DNA of 64,000 nucleotides from NCBI GenBank assembly GCA_949825045.1, contig OX463806.1:42928208-42992207 (forward strand). The letters are read 5' to 3'. This document shows positions 41,180-53,066 of the stretch, piece after piece. The notes beneath the pieces are model-generated. The model made no database searches. It was not told the origin of the DNA and was given only the letters and a program-made list of their open reading frames with translations. How positions within the stretch are numbered: the first letter of the stretch is position 1; every line of letters starts with the position of its first letter. The stretch comes from Argyresthia goedartella (Eukaryota > Arthropoda > Insecta > Lepidoptera > Argyresthiidae). The translations under genes and the position numbers were made by a program.

Positions 41180-43220
41180 AGTAGCCGTAAATCTCAGGAG
41201 TTCTTTCAAGCGTTTCAACTGTTTTAACATATCTGAAACAACATAACATTATTATTTTACTAAGATAAATCTCAGGAGTTCTTTCAAGCGTTTCAACTGT
41301 TTTAACATATCTGAAACAACATAACATTATTATTTTACTAAGATAAATCTCAGGAGTTCTTTCAAGCGTTTCAACTGTTTTAACATATCTGAAACAACAT
41401 AACATTATTATTTTACTAAGATAAATCTCAGGAGTTCTTTCAAGCGTTTCAACTGTTTTAACATATCTGAAACAACATAACATTATTATTTTACTAAGAT
41501 AAATCTCAGGAGTTCTTTCAAGCGTTTCAACTGTTTTAACATATCTGAAACAACATAACATTATTATTTTACTAAGATAAATCTCAGGAGTTCTTTCAAG
41601 CGTTTCAACTGTTTTAACATATCTGAAACAACATAACATTATTATTTTACTAAGATAAATCTCAGGAGTTCTTTCAAGCGTTTCAACTGTTTTAACATAT
41701 CTGAAACAACATAACATTATTATTTTACTAAGATAAATCTCAGGAGTTCTTTCAAGCGTTTCAACTGTTTTAACATATCTGAAACAACATAACATTATTA
41801 TTTTACTAAGATAAGTCTCAGGAGTTCTTTCAATTGTTTCAACTGTTTTAACATATCTGTAACAACATAACATTATTATTTTCCTAAGATAAGTCTCAGG
41901 AGTTCTTTCAAGCGTTTCAACTGTTTTAACATATCTGAAACAACATAACATTATTATTTTACTAAGATAAATCTCAGGAGTTCTTTCAAGCGTTTCAACT
42001 GTTTTAACATATCTGAAACAACATAACATTATTATTTTACTAAGATAAATCTCAGGAGTTCTTTCAAGCGTTTCAACTGTTTTAACATATCTGAAACAAC
42101 ATAACATTATTATTTTACTAAGATAAATCTCAGGAGTTCTTTCAAGCGTTTCAACTGTTTTAACATATCTGAAACAACATAACATTATTATTTTACTAAG
42201 ATAAATCTCAGGAGTTCTTTCAAGCGTTTCAACTGTTTTAACATATCTGAAACAACATAACATTATTATTTTACTAAGATAAGTCTCAGGAGTTCTTTCA
42301 ATTGTTTCAACTGTTTTAACATATCTGAAACAACATTACATTATTATTTTACTAAGATAAGTCTCAGGAGTTCTTTCAAGCGTTTCAACTGTTTTAACAT
42401 ATCTGAAACAACATAACATTATTATTTTACTAAGATAAATCTCAGGAGTTCTTTCAAGCGTTTCAACTGTTTTAACATATCTGAAACAACATAACATTAT
42501 TATTTTACTAAGATAAATCTCAGGAGTTCTTTCAAGCGTTTCAACTGTTTTAACATATCTGAAACAACATAACATTATTATTTTACTAAGATAAATCTCA
42601 GGAGTTCTTTCAAGCGTTTCAACTGTTTTAACATATCTGAAACAACATAACATTATTATTTTACTAAGATAAATCTCAGGAGTTCTTTCAAGCGTTTCAA
42701 CTGTTTTAACATATCTGAAACAACATAACATTATTATTTTACTAAGATAAATCTCAGGAGTTCTTTCAAGCGTTTCAACTGTTTTAACATATCTGAAACA
42801 ACATAACATTATTATTTTACTAAGATAAATCTCAGGAGTTCTTTCAAGCGTTTCAACTGTTTTAACATATCTGAAACAACATAACATTATTATTTTACTA
42901 AGATAAATCTCAGGAGTTCTTTCAAGCGTTTCAACTGTTTTAACATATCTGAAACAACATAACATTATTATTTTACTAAGATAAATCTCAGGAGTTCTTT
43001 CAAGCGTTTCAACTGTTTTAACATATCTGAAACAACATAACATTATTATTTTACTAAGATAAATCTCAGGAGTTCTTTCAAGCGTTTCAACTGTTTTAAC
43101 ATATCTGAAACAACATAACATTATTATTTTACTAAGATAAGTCTCAGGAGTTCTTTTAAGCCAGTTTCGATTGTTTTAGCATATCTGAAACAAAATATCA
43201 TTTATTTTTTTACTATGATA
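41180..43220 (-). repeat. 26-unit, 78 bp tandem array
   Basis: The landmark 'ctcaggag' occurs at 41193 and then every 78 bp up to 43143: 25 intervals without any net indel. Most units are identical. Units 9 (from 41817) and 15 (from 42285) share 'tcaattgtttc' in place of 'tcaagcgtttc', and the neighbours of both carry 'aagtctcagg'. The last unit is strongly diverged and looks ancestral. Since 78 = 26 x 3, one minus-strand frame stays open for 362 and 261 codons, repeating 'MLCCFRYVKTVETLERTPEI' plus 'YLSKII'; a single GTAATG change in one unit stops it. I regard this as a satellite, not a gene. Confidence 0.95.
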
Positions 43221-43224
43221 TGAT

Positions 43225-44900
43225 TTGCTGTGACAACAGGATTTTTGTAACTAGAACTAGAGCATTCGACAGCATTTCGCCGTTTGCGATGCTCTATTTT
43301 TCTATGGTAGGAAAAGATGCCACGCAATGCAATACGTAATAATAACAAGTCTTTTCGCAGATGGGGGGGCAGAGGCTCTGTATAGCCTTGCAAGTAACAA
43401 TAACGTCGGCATAATTTCCAAGATGGGTGGAAATGCAAGTCACAATTAAAATTTAACAGACGTTTTTAAGTTTTAACAGACTTCTTAACTTAACTAACTT
43501 AACTTCATCTAAAATTATATTATAATAAACCAGACGGGCATAAGAGCATGACTTTCTGGCTATTCACTAGTGTAATATATTTTTTCCTAGACTTATAAAG
43601 GTGCCTAAAAATTAACAAACATATGATCTGCCCTCCTCAAAATTTAACCTTGAAGAGTTATGAATATTCCGGCAAACCAGAGCGGTACCTTACATGGAAC
43701 TTACGTTGCAACTAGGCTGTTGCAAAACATTTCGGGAGTTTCGAGATTTCTATACAAATCACACTGACAAACCCGATTTAAATCGCAACAGCATCAGATA
43801 TCCCTAAAAGTAGAGAAATTATTTTGGAAATTTTAAAGAATAAATTTACTTGCGTCTTTCTTTTAAATAGACAAATAAAAACAAAGTATTGTAAATAGTT
43901 AACTAAAATTCATGTTAATATGCGCATTCCAAACCTCCTTCTATATATTTTTCAACATACCTGCTCGTAAACTGGTTCTTTGTAGCAAGGCATACAGGGC
44001 CACAATTGCGCATGTTACACCCTCGTGCTTTTTACTTTGATTTTTTTTTTCAATCTCACGTGCAGTTGAGATATTAACATTGCTCATTCGAATTATTGAC
44101 CGAGCGGATTCAAGCGATCCTCACAAAAATTGGCACACGTGTTCCTTGAATTAAATGAATTTTTTGTCGAGAGTTTTTCTCGATTTTCCCATGGGGGGGG
44201 GGGGGGAATTATGACGTCATAATTTTTTGTGGGGGGTATCACCTATTGTGTGGGGTATCAAATTATAGGGCTTTATGAGCCGGTTCTAAAAATATACTAC
44301 ACATTACCTTTCGGCCGCCTGTTTTCCAAACACAAAGAAATCTTTTCAAAACATACCAAGTTTGGACTCCTCGAAGTAGCAGACGGATGAGTAAAGAGAA
44401 TCTATACAGACCATGAGCGTGAGTGAAATAGACTTTAACTATTTTCGTGAAAAGTCAATTGGTTGTATTTTTAATTGCAAAATGTAGTTTACAAAGTTAT
44501 TGGTAGTCGGCTACTTTACTACTTGATTTTTATTGAATCTAAAATACTTTCCTAAAAAATGGGTTCACAGTCCCCCCTGTTAGCGAGGTCTACTGCCCAC
44601 AGGGCTACCTACAAGTAATAAATAGTATTAAGTTGTTTATCACATTTAATTTTATTTCTGTAAATAACCTGCTGGGACGCAGAGAACCTAAAAAGGAACT
44701 TTTTTTATGACACACGTCAATTAGAGTACTGAAGATTCTATTGTAGGCATTTGCGGGGCAACATAAAATTTGCCTTATTTGTTATGTCATTATTTTTTCT
44801 TTTCCGGCCAGCAGACAAGCGAAAGAGATAAGTTACTCAATTTCTATTCACTTCCGGTTTCAATGAGCAAAGAGTTTCGTTAACCTGAGTACATAAAACT
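43225..44900. other. Unassigned stretch
   Basis: Includes a poly-G run (44197-44211) in 'gacgtcataatt'-flanked sequence and a 78-codon minus frame next to the array (43202-43438, 'CRRYCYLQGYTEPLPPHLRK') that I do not recognise and that could be an upstream exon of the pseudogene at 40839. Confidence 0.3.
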
Positions 44901-45049
44901 TACATACTACATGCACAAAACTCTTTTGCTACGTACGGCCGTGAATGTAGTCTACATATACCTAGTATTTAATATTTTTTTATAAAAAAAAAGTTATACC
45001 CGTACAAAAGACTGTCGTTTTACGTTTTTCGTGTACAATTGTATGGAAC

Positions 45050-45345
45050 CTTTCGTTTGCGGGTCCGACGTCCTACTCGCACTTAACCGGATTTTTATTT
45101 TATGTAAATAAGTACAAATTTACGGCCACAGCGAACTATCTTTTCTTTAGTGCTTGTGGCCAAAACTGCCGTATCTTGCGTTGTATAGGGTTTGATTTTT
45201 TCAGATCTCCAAGGAGTTACAGGCTTGGATATTTGATATTCATCCTCCATGCGTTTCTGAGAAAAAGGGTCTTGACATTCGGACAACGAAGTGATCCTAC
45301 ACGGGTTTATTCTTTCCTTTTGAGATACGGAACCTAAAAACAGCT
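45050..45345. repeat. ACGG-type relic
   Basis: 'gggtccgacgtcctactcgc' and 'acttaaccgga' (minus-strand family start) and 'gagaaaaagggtcttgacat' ... 'tttgagatacggaacc' (end), with an unrelated middle. Confidence 0.4.
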
Positions 45346-45489
45346 GCCGTGAAATAAGTGAACTATAACTAATTAAAATATATTTTTAATTAAAAAAAAA
45401 CAAGCTTGCTTACTAAAACTAATTACCCGTTACGGGACAGATATATGTCACCGTAAGACAGAAAAATGCTAGTTCATAAACTATCATGT

Positions 45490-45960
45490 GAGATTATTAA
45501 CTACCGTTAAATTGTAAACGACACTGATAGGGTTTAAAATTACGTTTATTTTGTTCTTTAATGCCAACCTAACACGAAATAAACAGGAGGATTCGTTTTT
45601 TACACCACTTCATCTACCCTGACCTGACCCACCAATTCGCCTTGATTTGGTATTTAGCTTGAAATTCAAATTTCATCGAGTTCTCAATTTAACGGTTTGA
45701 TTATAAACACACGAAGATAATACGTTAATACGTTTACGTATATTGCAGTGTACGAGTATCTTGCGCCGTTTCTGCTCCGCTGCGCTAACACGTTACGAAG
45801 TTTTTCTTGCATTAAATAGATACAAATGACGTTCAAAAAGTGTTTAAGAATCTATTTTGAAATAAATATTTTGAAGTTTGAAGTTTGAAGTAATCAGCAG
45901 GTACATTTTGCAATTTAATGACAATTAACAATCTCATGAGTTTTTTTTGTGAGTTGACCT
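45490..45960. repeat. MITE-like region, second copy, with (TTTGAAG)n tail inside
   Basis: Carries the 'accgttaaattgtaaac' and 'caatttaacggtttgat' motifs of 38705-39010. At 45865-45895 there is 'tttgaagtttgaagtttgaa', as in the 3' tails of some LINEs, so a retroposon may have inserted. Confidence 0.35.
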
Positions 45961-45964
45961 ATAT

Positions 45965-46930
45965 AAACTATAGTCACAATCTTACTGTGACGTATACATC
46001 TTTCATCATATCACAATTCGTGCATTGATTGGTTCTAGCCGATATATATCCGATCAAGCGTTACACACGTTTCTACACCATAAGGATAACACACAATTAA
46101 TTGTAGAAAACAGTAACACTATCTGTGCACTGAGTTACTTGACTTAATTAGAGTTTATTGCGTATCGCTTTAAGGTGATACGAAAAAAATAGGGTTTTCT
46201 TCGAATCCATTTACTCCAACATGAAGTCATCTACAGATTTGATTTTATTGAGTATTTGATTAAGATTCTCACTAAAGGAAAAAGCGGTTGGATGAAATTT
46301 TCTCCAAAGAATTTAATTACGAAAATAGCTCTTAATTGTTTAATTTTTTCCTGTAATTCTGAAATCCTAACTAATTTCATTGTGGAACTGTGTTCAAAAT
46401 GTAGATATTATGTATTCGTAAAATCTCCTTACAAAACTTTTTAACAAAATAGCGTAGTTTATCTTTAAACAATTTTTCTGTGGTTTAGCGCTACATATTA
46501 GCTTATCCGGATATGATATGAAACAGTGATCTATAGCACTGTCAGCATTATGAATGCGGTGTACCACCGTTAAAACATTATCCAAGTTAATCACAAATAG
46601 AGTAATTAATTTAGGCAAAAATTATATATTTTTTTTTATGTTTTCGATATCTGCATACGGACGTGGATGCATCTAACTCAATCATCACCTGTTGCCTTAA
46701 TATATTGTCCTAGTCAACTAACACGTCGCATTAATTATTCCGTGATAATTTGTTACGTCCCTCACAATAACACAGACAATAATACTCCTACAATGGTGTC
46801 CCACTAATCACTAATACTATCATGACACGGGACATGTGTGTTGTGTAATTACTCAGGAATTCGTTAAATAATTAGTATGTATGTAAGGTAAAGCTCGGAT
46901 TAGACTGAATGCGAGTACCTAATAGAAAAG
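45965..46930. other. Unassigned stretch
   Basis: Nothing recognised. Confidence 0.35.
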
Positions 46931-46938
46931 TACCTATC

Positions 46939-47140
46939 TTACACCCGTTTGCACTAAACATAAGTATCGCCTAAGTTCTTTCCTAACTTGTTTAGGCTGC
47001 TCTTATCAAAAATAAAAACATTTCACCAACCATAAGCCATTCCTAAGTCCAATCTGTCAGTGCAATGCTAGGCTGTTCTTAGGCTTAGGTGAATCTTAAC
47101 TAGGACAAGTCTAACTTACGTTTAGTGCAAATGGGCGTAA
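46939..47140. mobile_element. About 200 bp MITE
   Basis: 'ttacacccgtttgcactaaa' at the left is matched by the reverse complement of the right end, 'ttacgcccatttgcactaaa'. The inner 'cataagt' and 'cgtaagt' extend the TIR to about 27 bp. TTA duplication is possible. No ORF. Confidence 0.75.
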
Positions 47141-47149
47141 TTGTTTTTG

Positions 47150-48290
47150 GAAGGAAGGTTTTTAAAAAAACTATAAGCCATTTATATATCATACTCGCTG
47201 GTGGTCTTTTCCCGAGGTTTTGACATCTTAAGTAATAGCATATAGGTCTGGCATTGAGTGGCCGAGTGAACTTAAGTTCTCAGCTGTGCATCCAGACCGA
47301 GTTTACAATACTCCATGCTTCATAGGACATATAAAAAAGTAATCAAAGATCACGTGGCGGATCCCGGCGACGTCATCACGCCATTCTTTCCTGGCTAGTG
47401 TAAACCGGGCATACATAGCACATGAATCACACATGAATGATGCGATTCATTAACATGGCAGGCGGCGGCGCATTATCCTCTTCAGTCTATATTGCACAAT
47501 ATAATTCGAGTTGTAGTTTGAAAATACTCGTAATAACATACATTTCTCAGACCCTAGGATACCATGTGTCGCTGAAATCAACCAATGACGTCATTAACTT
47601 ACGAGAGGTTTTCTTTCACTTGTGCATAATTTAAGCTATACTAACCCAAACACATGATATGAGTGTTCAGACTCCACTGGCCGATTGATAGAGAATGTAG
47701 TCACCTTTCACCCTGCCATCGGATACATATTTTGGTCTGATTGCTTCCATTGGAACTGCTAGCACTCTAAAACCTCGTTAGAGTTTTACCCTTAAGTCTA
47801 TAGAATCAACGTTCCAATTCCTCCAAAAAGTTCGACAGAAGTTGATTTCGGACCACACGGCAAATGATAAAAGAGGCAAGATTAATCAGAGTTTCATAAT
47901 CACATTTCATTTCCGCTGCCGTCCATCACCTTTTAAAAAAAGTCGCTTATTTGTTCGTGTCTGAGCTTGAAACGAGACACTGACGGGTATCTTTTGGTAA
48001 CATCTTATCTTGATAGATTAGTTAAGTGACTTTAAGCAACGTAATACGGTATTTGACTGCTAGTCAAAATAGATACTTTTTTGGAACTGTCACAACGGTA
48101 ATTTTGTTCACGAGTTCTATGAATTACTAGCAAGTGACGTCATAGTCAAATGCTGTCTTTAAACACAAAATTGAGTTTATAAAATTCAACTGCCGGAAAT
48201 ATGCAATTGTGATATTGTCAAATGATTTTGTTGAAATATCATTAAAATAGAATCGCTGAATAATGCTTCTATTATGAAGCGATTTTTCAA
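47150..48290. other. Unassigned stretch
   Basis: Nothing recognised; it includes short open frames only. Confidence 0.35.
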
Positions 48291-48304
48291 ATCGCATTTT
48301 TCAG

Positions 48305-48395
48305 ACAAAGCTAGCCTTTGGTGTCTCTTCCTTTTCTAAGCGTAACAAGGAGAGAAGACTGTCACATAGCTCGGTCCCTACCTATTGACAGGTGC
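48305..48395 (+). repeat. Fragment related to the foldback at 53695
   Basis: 'tcttccttttctaagcgtaa' and 'tgtcacatagctcggtccct' parallel 'ctttcctttttctaagcgaa' and 'tgtcgcatagctctgtcccc' at 53730-53785. Confidence 0.5.
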
Positions 48396-48677
48396 CAAAT
48401 GCTCTTTAAAAATGGGTCCACTTAGTTCGTCTGGGTTAAGTTCGACTTTTTAATTTTCGATCTGTCAGTCATTAAAAACGGCTGGATTGAAGTCTTTACC
48501 TTTAAGATTTTCCACGAGTGCTTCCATTGTACGACCTTAGCCAATCGTTTGTAAAGTGTTTAAACCATGTGATGTGTTCAAACTATCGTCTTATTAGATC
48601 ATTTTGAAGACAGCTCAGTTCACTAAAAGCTGAGGCTAGACCAGCTTTTAGGTCTAGGAGCCCGACATACTGATGTA

Positions 48678-48802
48678 GGTACAGGCCGCGTCAAGTTTAT
48701 GTGGCTCTAAGTGGACTGTGTGCTCTCTTTCTCGCACAGGGTAAGGTGGGGTCAGAGAGAGAGGTGACAGCTCTCTTAAATAGACTTGGCGCGACCTGTA
48801 CC
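48678..48802. mobile_element. 125 bp TIR element
   Basis: 'ggtacaggccgcgtcaagtt' and the reverse complement of the right end, 'ggtacaggtcgcgccaagtc', form 24 bp inverted repeats. Inside, CT/AG-rich inverted segments could extend the hairpin. Confidence 0.75.
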
Positions 48803-49561
48803 AGCAATTTTTTTTGCAGTTTGCCTTTGTAAATGTTTTTTCTATAAGTTTGTAATGTTAATATTCATGTGCAATAAAAATATACGAAAAATATATATAT
48901 ACGAAAAATTTCTCGATAGTATTCAATTACGAAACACTTACTGTGTAGCGGGTTGCTCCCCTCCCTCAAATACGGCGAGGGGGGTGATGGCTGGTGCACA
49001 AGTCATACTCGTGAACGGGTGCTGCTTGGGGGGACTGGTCCTGTCTGGCTTCTCATAAGATATGTTCATTAAAGCTTGTCTTTGTTCATATTTATTTATT
49101 TTGTTAGATTGTCATATTGAGACATCTTATTGGCACTCATGGATACGATGTTATAATATTGTCATAAGATTAGATAATTTTTACATTTCAGGTTTTTGTT
49201 AACCTGAAATAAAGATTATTATTATTATTATTATACCGTACATTGTGCAAAAAAAAATGTCGAAAATTTAAAAATGACCCGTGCGAGATTGCGAAAATGC
49301 AAGAACGTCGGATGTCCGAAATTCTGACCCGATGAGGAACATGTTTTAAGGAGATACCTCGTCCGTGTCAAGGTCCCCGTTACTCCAGTCGGAAATACCC
49401 ATAGTGTGAGAGGGACGGATCGGGGAAAAATTACACAGTCAGGTCATAAGTTCTGTCACACAATAAAAACTTTTGAATTTAGAACGCTGGCCACAAAAAA
49501 GTTTATTGAATTCGAATTTCGAATTTTTCATGAAAATAAAAATGTGTACTTTTTGTATGTG

Positions 49562-49935
49562 GACCCTATTACTAAGATTCCGCTGTCCGTCCGTCCGTCT
49601 GTCACCAGGCTGTATCTCAGGAACCGTGATAGTTAGACAGTTGAAATTTTCACAGATGATGTATTTATGTTGCCGCTATAACAACAAATACTAATAAACA
49701 GGATAAAAGAAATATTTAAGGGGGCTCCCATACAACAATTCTTTCAATACCACATACAAACTTTTGGATGCACCTGGTTACGTACATGGAGTGTGAAAGT
49801 AACCGCACCAATAACTTTGTAAACAATATTTTGCTGTGTGAAATCCAAACTATTCACTCCACACCATCGCTTCCATTGAACGGTGGTACGGAACCCTTCG
49901 TGCGCGATTTAGACTCGCACTTGACCGGTTTTTTA
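49562..49935 (-). repeat. ACGG-type repeat inserted in the maT transposon
   Basis: Minus-strand order: 'aaaccggtcaagtgcgagtc', 'gaagggttccgtacc', 'tttacaaagttattggtg', 'gttatagcggcaacataaat', ACGG run, 'cttagtaatagggtcc'. Same subfamily as 19857-20215. It ends directly before the transposase codons at 49937, so it removed the start codon from its promoter. Confidence 0.75.
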
Positions 49936-49936
49936 A

Positions 49937-51034
49937 ATATGGAGTGGCCGTGTCGCAGTTGTTGCGTTGCATCGTTGCGGTTACGCGCCAATTCAGATTT
50001 TCGACTTACTGAAAAATTTGAATATAACCAAAAGATTCGTTTATCGTACCATAAAACGATACAATGAAGACTCTAGTGTAGCTGAGAGGTCAAGAAGTGG
50101 TCGCCCTCGCTCTGTTAGGACTCCAGCAGTGATAAAAGCTGTGAAGGCGCGAATTCAAAGAAATCCCATACGTAAGCAGAAACTGTTGGCCCTTCAGATG
50201 GGGTTAAGCAGGACCACGGTGAAAAGGGTGTTAAATGAAGACTTAGGGCTTAGTGCATATCGAAGAAAAACAGGACATCGTTTGGACGCTCGTTTAATGG
50301 ACCTGAGACTGAAGAGATGCCGCGCTTTGTTGAAGCGGTACGCGGAAAAAAATAATCGGGAAATTCTTTTTTCGGATGAAAAAATTTTCACCGTGGAAGA
50401 GAGCTACAACAAACAAAATGATAAGGTGTACGCATACAGCAGTGAAGAAGCGAGCAACCGTATTCCGCGTGTCCAACGAGGTCATTTTCCATCCTCGCTC
50501 ATGGTTTGGTTGGGAGTCTCTTATTGGGGCTTAACTGAGGTACATTTTTGTGAGAAAGGCGTAAAAACGAATGCAGTTGTGTATCAAAATACAGTCCTCA
50601 AGAACCTTGTGGAACCTGTTTCTCATACCATGCTTAATAACAGGCACTGGGTATTCCAACAAGATTCTGCGCCAGCTCATAGAGCGAAAAGCACACAAGA
50701 CTGGCTGGCGGCGCGTGAAATCGACTTCATCCGGCACGAAGACTGGCTCTCCTCCAGTCCAGATTTGAGTCCGTTAGATTACAAGATATGGCAACACTTG
50801 GAGGAAAAGGCCTGCTCAAAGCCTCACCCTGATTTGGAGTCACTCAAGGCATCCTTGATTAAGGCAGCCGCCGATATTGACATGGACCTCGTTCGTGCTG
50901 CGATAGACGACTGGCCGCGCAGAATAAAGGCCTGTATTCAAAATCGCGGGGGTGTCATTGTGAATAAACTTTATTACCATAAGAATATATGTTTTATTAA
51001 CTTCATTTTGCTATATAAATGTTTACATAAATAA
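49937..51034 (+). CDS. maT-like transposase, 5'-interrupted
   Basis: Cut-and-paste transposase of the Tc1/mariner superfamily. The frame is open from 49937 ('VAVVALHRCGYAPIQIFDLL') with no internal stop for about 365 codons; the start codon lies beyond the inserted repeat and is not identifiable. Order: N-terminal helix-turn-helix ('VYRTIKRYNEDSSVAERSRS'), GRPR motif, second HTH ('LLALQMGLSRTTVKRVL'), then the catalytic core: 'ILFSDEKIF' (first Asp), 'VFQQDSAPAH' (second Asp) and 'SSPDLSPLDYKIW' (third Asp). Exactly 37 residues separate the second and third Asp, the DD37D signature of maT. The end 'IKACIQNRGGVIVN' is typical; the stop at 51032-51034 is 32 bp before the TIR. The catalytic residues are intact, but expression is doubtful given the 5' insertion. 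Confidence 0.9.
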   Translation: MWSGRVAVVALHRCGYAPIQIFDLLKNLNITKRFVYRTIKRYNEDSSVAERSRSGRPRSVRTPAVIKAVKARIQRNPIRKQKLLALQMGLSRTTVKRVLNEDLGLSAYRRKTGHRLDARLMDLRLKRCRALLKRYAEKNNREILFSDEKIFTVEESYNKQNDKVYAYSSEEASNRIPRVQRGHFPSSLMVWLGVSYWGLTEVHFCEKGVKTNAVVYQNTVLKNLVEPVSHTMLNNRHWVFQQDSAPAHRAKSTQDWLAAREIDFIRHEDWLSSSPDLSPLDYKIWQHLEEKACSKPHPDLESLKASLIKAAADIDMDLVRAAIDDWPRRIKACIQNRGGVIVNKLYYHKNICFINFILLYKCLHK

Positions 51035-51197
51035 TAAACATGTCTAAATTATTTCTTAGTGCACATGTGACAGAACTTATGACCTGACTATATATGTACA
51101 AACAGCCGGTTTTAGATTAATACAAAATTAACTAAAATAGCTAAGAAAATTTCCATACCCGTTAATTTAGGTATAGTCAAAACCCATCTAAATAATT

Positions 51198-51344
51198 ACG
51201 GCCTTACTTATAAAAAAGTAAATTCACTGTTTAGCTTAAGCAGTGTTTAGTACTTTTCTACGTCGACTAAATGTCAAATGTCCAAGCAAGACAAAACACT
51301 GAATTAACTAAATAGTGAATTTACTTTTTCATAAGTAAGGCCGT
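51198..51344. mobile_element. 147 bp MITE with ~40 bp TIRs
   Basis: Left 'acggccttacttataaaaaa' plus 'gtaaattcact' and right (reverse complement) 'acggccttacttatgaaaaa' plus 'gtaaattcact' match at nearly every position. Further 'cagtgttt' boxes extend the symmetry. No ORF. Confidence 0.85.
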
Positions 51345-51349
51345 TATTT

Positions 51350-51685
51350 TTCAAGTCTCAGAAAATGAAAAGAAGTAAATTTAGACCTCATTTCAATAAT
51401 TATTTCTATCGAGCGAAATTACTCCAATCGCGTTTCTGATGACACAAAATCTAGAACAGGGTCTCATAATTTATTTAACTTGGAACTTCTTTCAAAAAAG
51501 TGTCGATTTTGTCGAATTATCACCTTAATAATACGCTCTCAGCTCTGAGAGCTTTATCAAATAAGGGCTTTAGGTGGAGACGCAGCTGGCGGTGCAGATA
51601 ATTAGGGCGCCGCCGGTGGCTGTGAGACCTCCCCATAAATACATAATAGGTTCTCCTTATTTAGTTAGTCAGATAGCAGATATTC
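51350..51685. other. Unassigned stretch
   Basis: Nothing recognised. Confidence 0.3.
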
Positions 51686-51689
51686 AGTT

Positions 51690-51900
51690 GCGCGCGCCGC
51701 GTTACGATACCTCGGTGGTGTTGAAGTTCCAGGCCCTGCCTCGCAAGGTCACGGCTTCGAATCGCGGCTAGAGAGATAGTAAAAACCCTAGGTGCAGGAT
51801 ATTCATATGTGTATGACATTGCTGTTTCTGCTTCCCACATTACATGGCATCCTAGTGTGGATCCAAAAACAATTATTTAAATTATTTATTTTATTAAGCT
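51690..51900 (+). mobile_element. tRNA-derived SINE, decayed
   Basis: B-box-like 'cacggcttcgaatcgcgg' (51752-51769) after 'aggccctgcctcgcaag', then 'ttacatggcatcctagtg' and 'tggatccaaaa', a worn version of the core shared by other SINEs here, then an AT tail. Confidence 0.6.
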
Positions 51901-51904
51901 CTTC

Positions 51905-53060
51905 TAACAATTTTTGCAACAATGACATATTTGCTTACTCTGGGATACAGGGTTGCTAAGTGCATAAATCTATAAAAAAAAACTGTGCTCTAAAGTGACT
52001 CTGGGTCTTCTTCCGACCCCAAGTAACAAATCTTAAAAATAAAAATAATGTTGGGATGAATTAACGGTCAAGTTAATATTAGGCGTTTTAGTTTATTTTT
52101 ATTTTATTTTTATTTTATTGTATTAGTTGGCCCTTTGAGTCATTCAAGAGATCAAGGGAGTTGCTGTATTTGTATAGCATAGTACAGAGACGTGAATAGC
52201 GAGTTGGCACCAAGAACTGCAATGTATTTGTGTGTATATAAATGTTATGTTTTGTTTTTGTAAGTATTAATGTTCTCATTGCTTAGCCAGTAAGCGGCCG
52301 ACGACGGTTTCGCCTTCATACAATTTGACACATCGTTACTTAGCGGCATGTGTCTAATTTAAGATATAGACTAGAAGGACTAACCACTCCAGCGTCAACG
52401 TTCTCTAGTAAACGTGAGAACAATGGGAGAACAAAACAAATAGGTAACGGGATATGGGCAGACGGGGTGTTATTCATCACAATGCATTGTTGACCCGGCA
52501 AGATCAACTCGGACATCGTCGATGACAAATAGTACTCTTAAGAATGCAGCGTACTTAATTAAGTAAAGACTCCAACCATTTAATTAAAACTTTTAAAATG
52601 CTGCGTTTGACTTTAAATTAACTTTAAAAGGAAGTAATTGTTGGTAACTAAGAGATCCCTCTCCGCCTCGTAGTTTTTCATTCAAGTTTAACGAACTGGT
52701 GGGATCAGGAAAACAACTTATATTCTAAATGGTTGAGTTAACATTCAGAACTCTTTCGACCCTCGACTTGAAATTACAATGCTAATGCAATTAAGTTTAA
52801 ATAGACCTCCTCATGGGCAAATTACTCTTCGTCTATCAAAATGACGGTTCAGGGAAAACGACGCGGCGACGACAGTATATTTTTGTTATCCATTTCCTGG
52901 CGGTTCTGTGTAAGTCCTTTCCAATTGGGCCTTTTTATTTAAGATTTTGTCTTATGTCGTGGAAAATAAGGGACAGGTGCTGAGCTATGTTATATGTGGT
53001 TATTTTGGAAGCACAGCCATAACTAAATATGGTTTATGGAAAGAAATAAAATTAAAATTG
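51905..53060. other. Unassigned stretch
   Basis: Contains 'tttattttatttttatttta' low-complexity sequence near 52090; no gene recognised. Confidence 0.35.
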
Positions 53061-53066
53061 GTAAAT

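Larger units (their letters stand above)
49438..51088 (+). mobile_element. maT-like (DD37D) mariner transposon
   Basis: 23 bp perfect terminal inverted repeats: GTCAGGTCATAAGTTCTGTC + ACA at 49438-49460 and its reverse complement at 51066-51088. TA follows the right end, while the left is preceded by CA, so one base of the TA duplication has changed or the border is one base off. Without the 374 bp insertion at 49562-49935 the element is about 1.28 kb, the usual size for the family. Confidence 0.9.

Noticed and set aside
41175..43121. Long open frames of 362 and 261 codons on the minus strand as a repeat-protein gene
   Set aside because: They arise because the 78 bp tandem unit is a multiple of three. 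There is no non-repeat coding context, and a single substitution stops the frame.
41180..43220. CRISPR-like array
   Set aside because: The whole 78 bp unit is repeated with no variable spacers, and the organism is a eukaryote.
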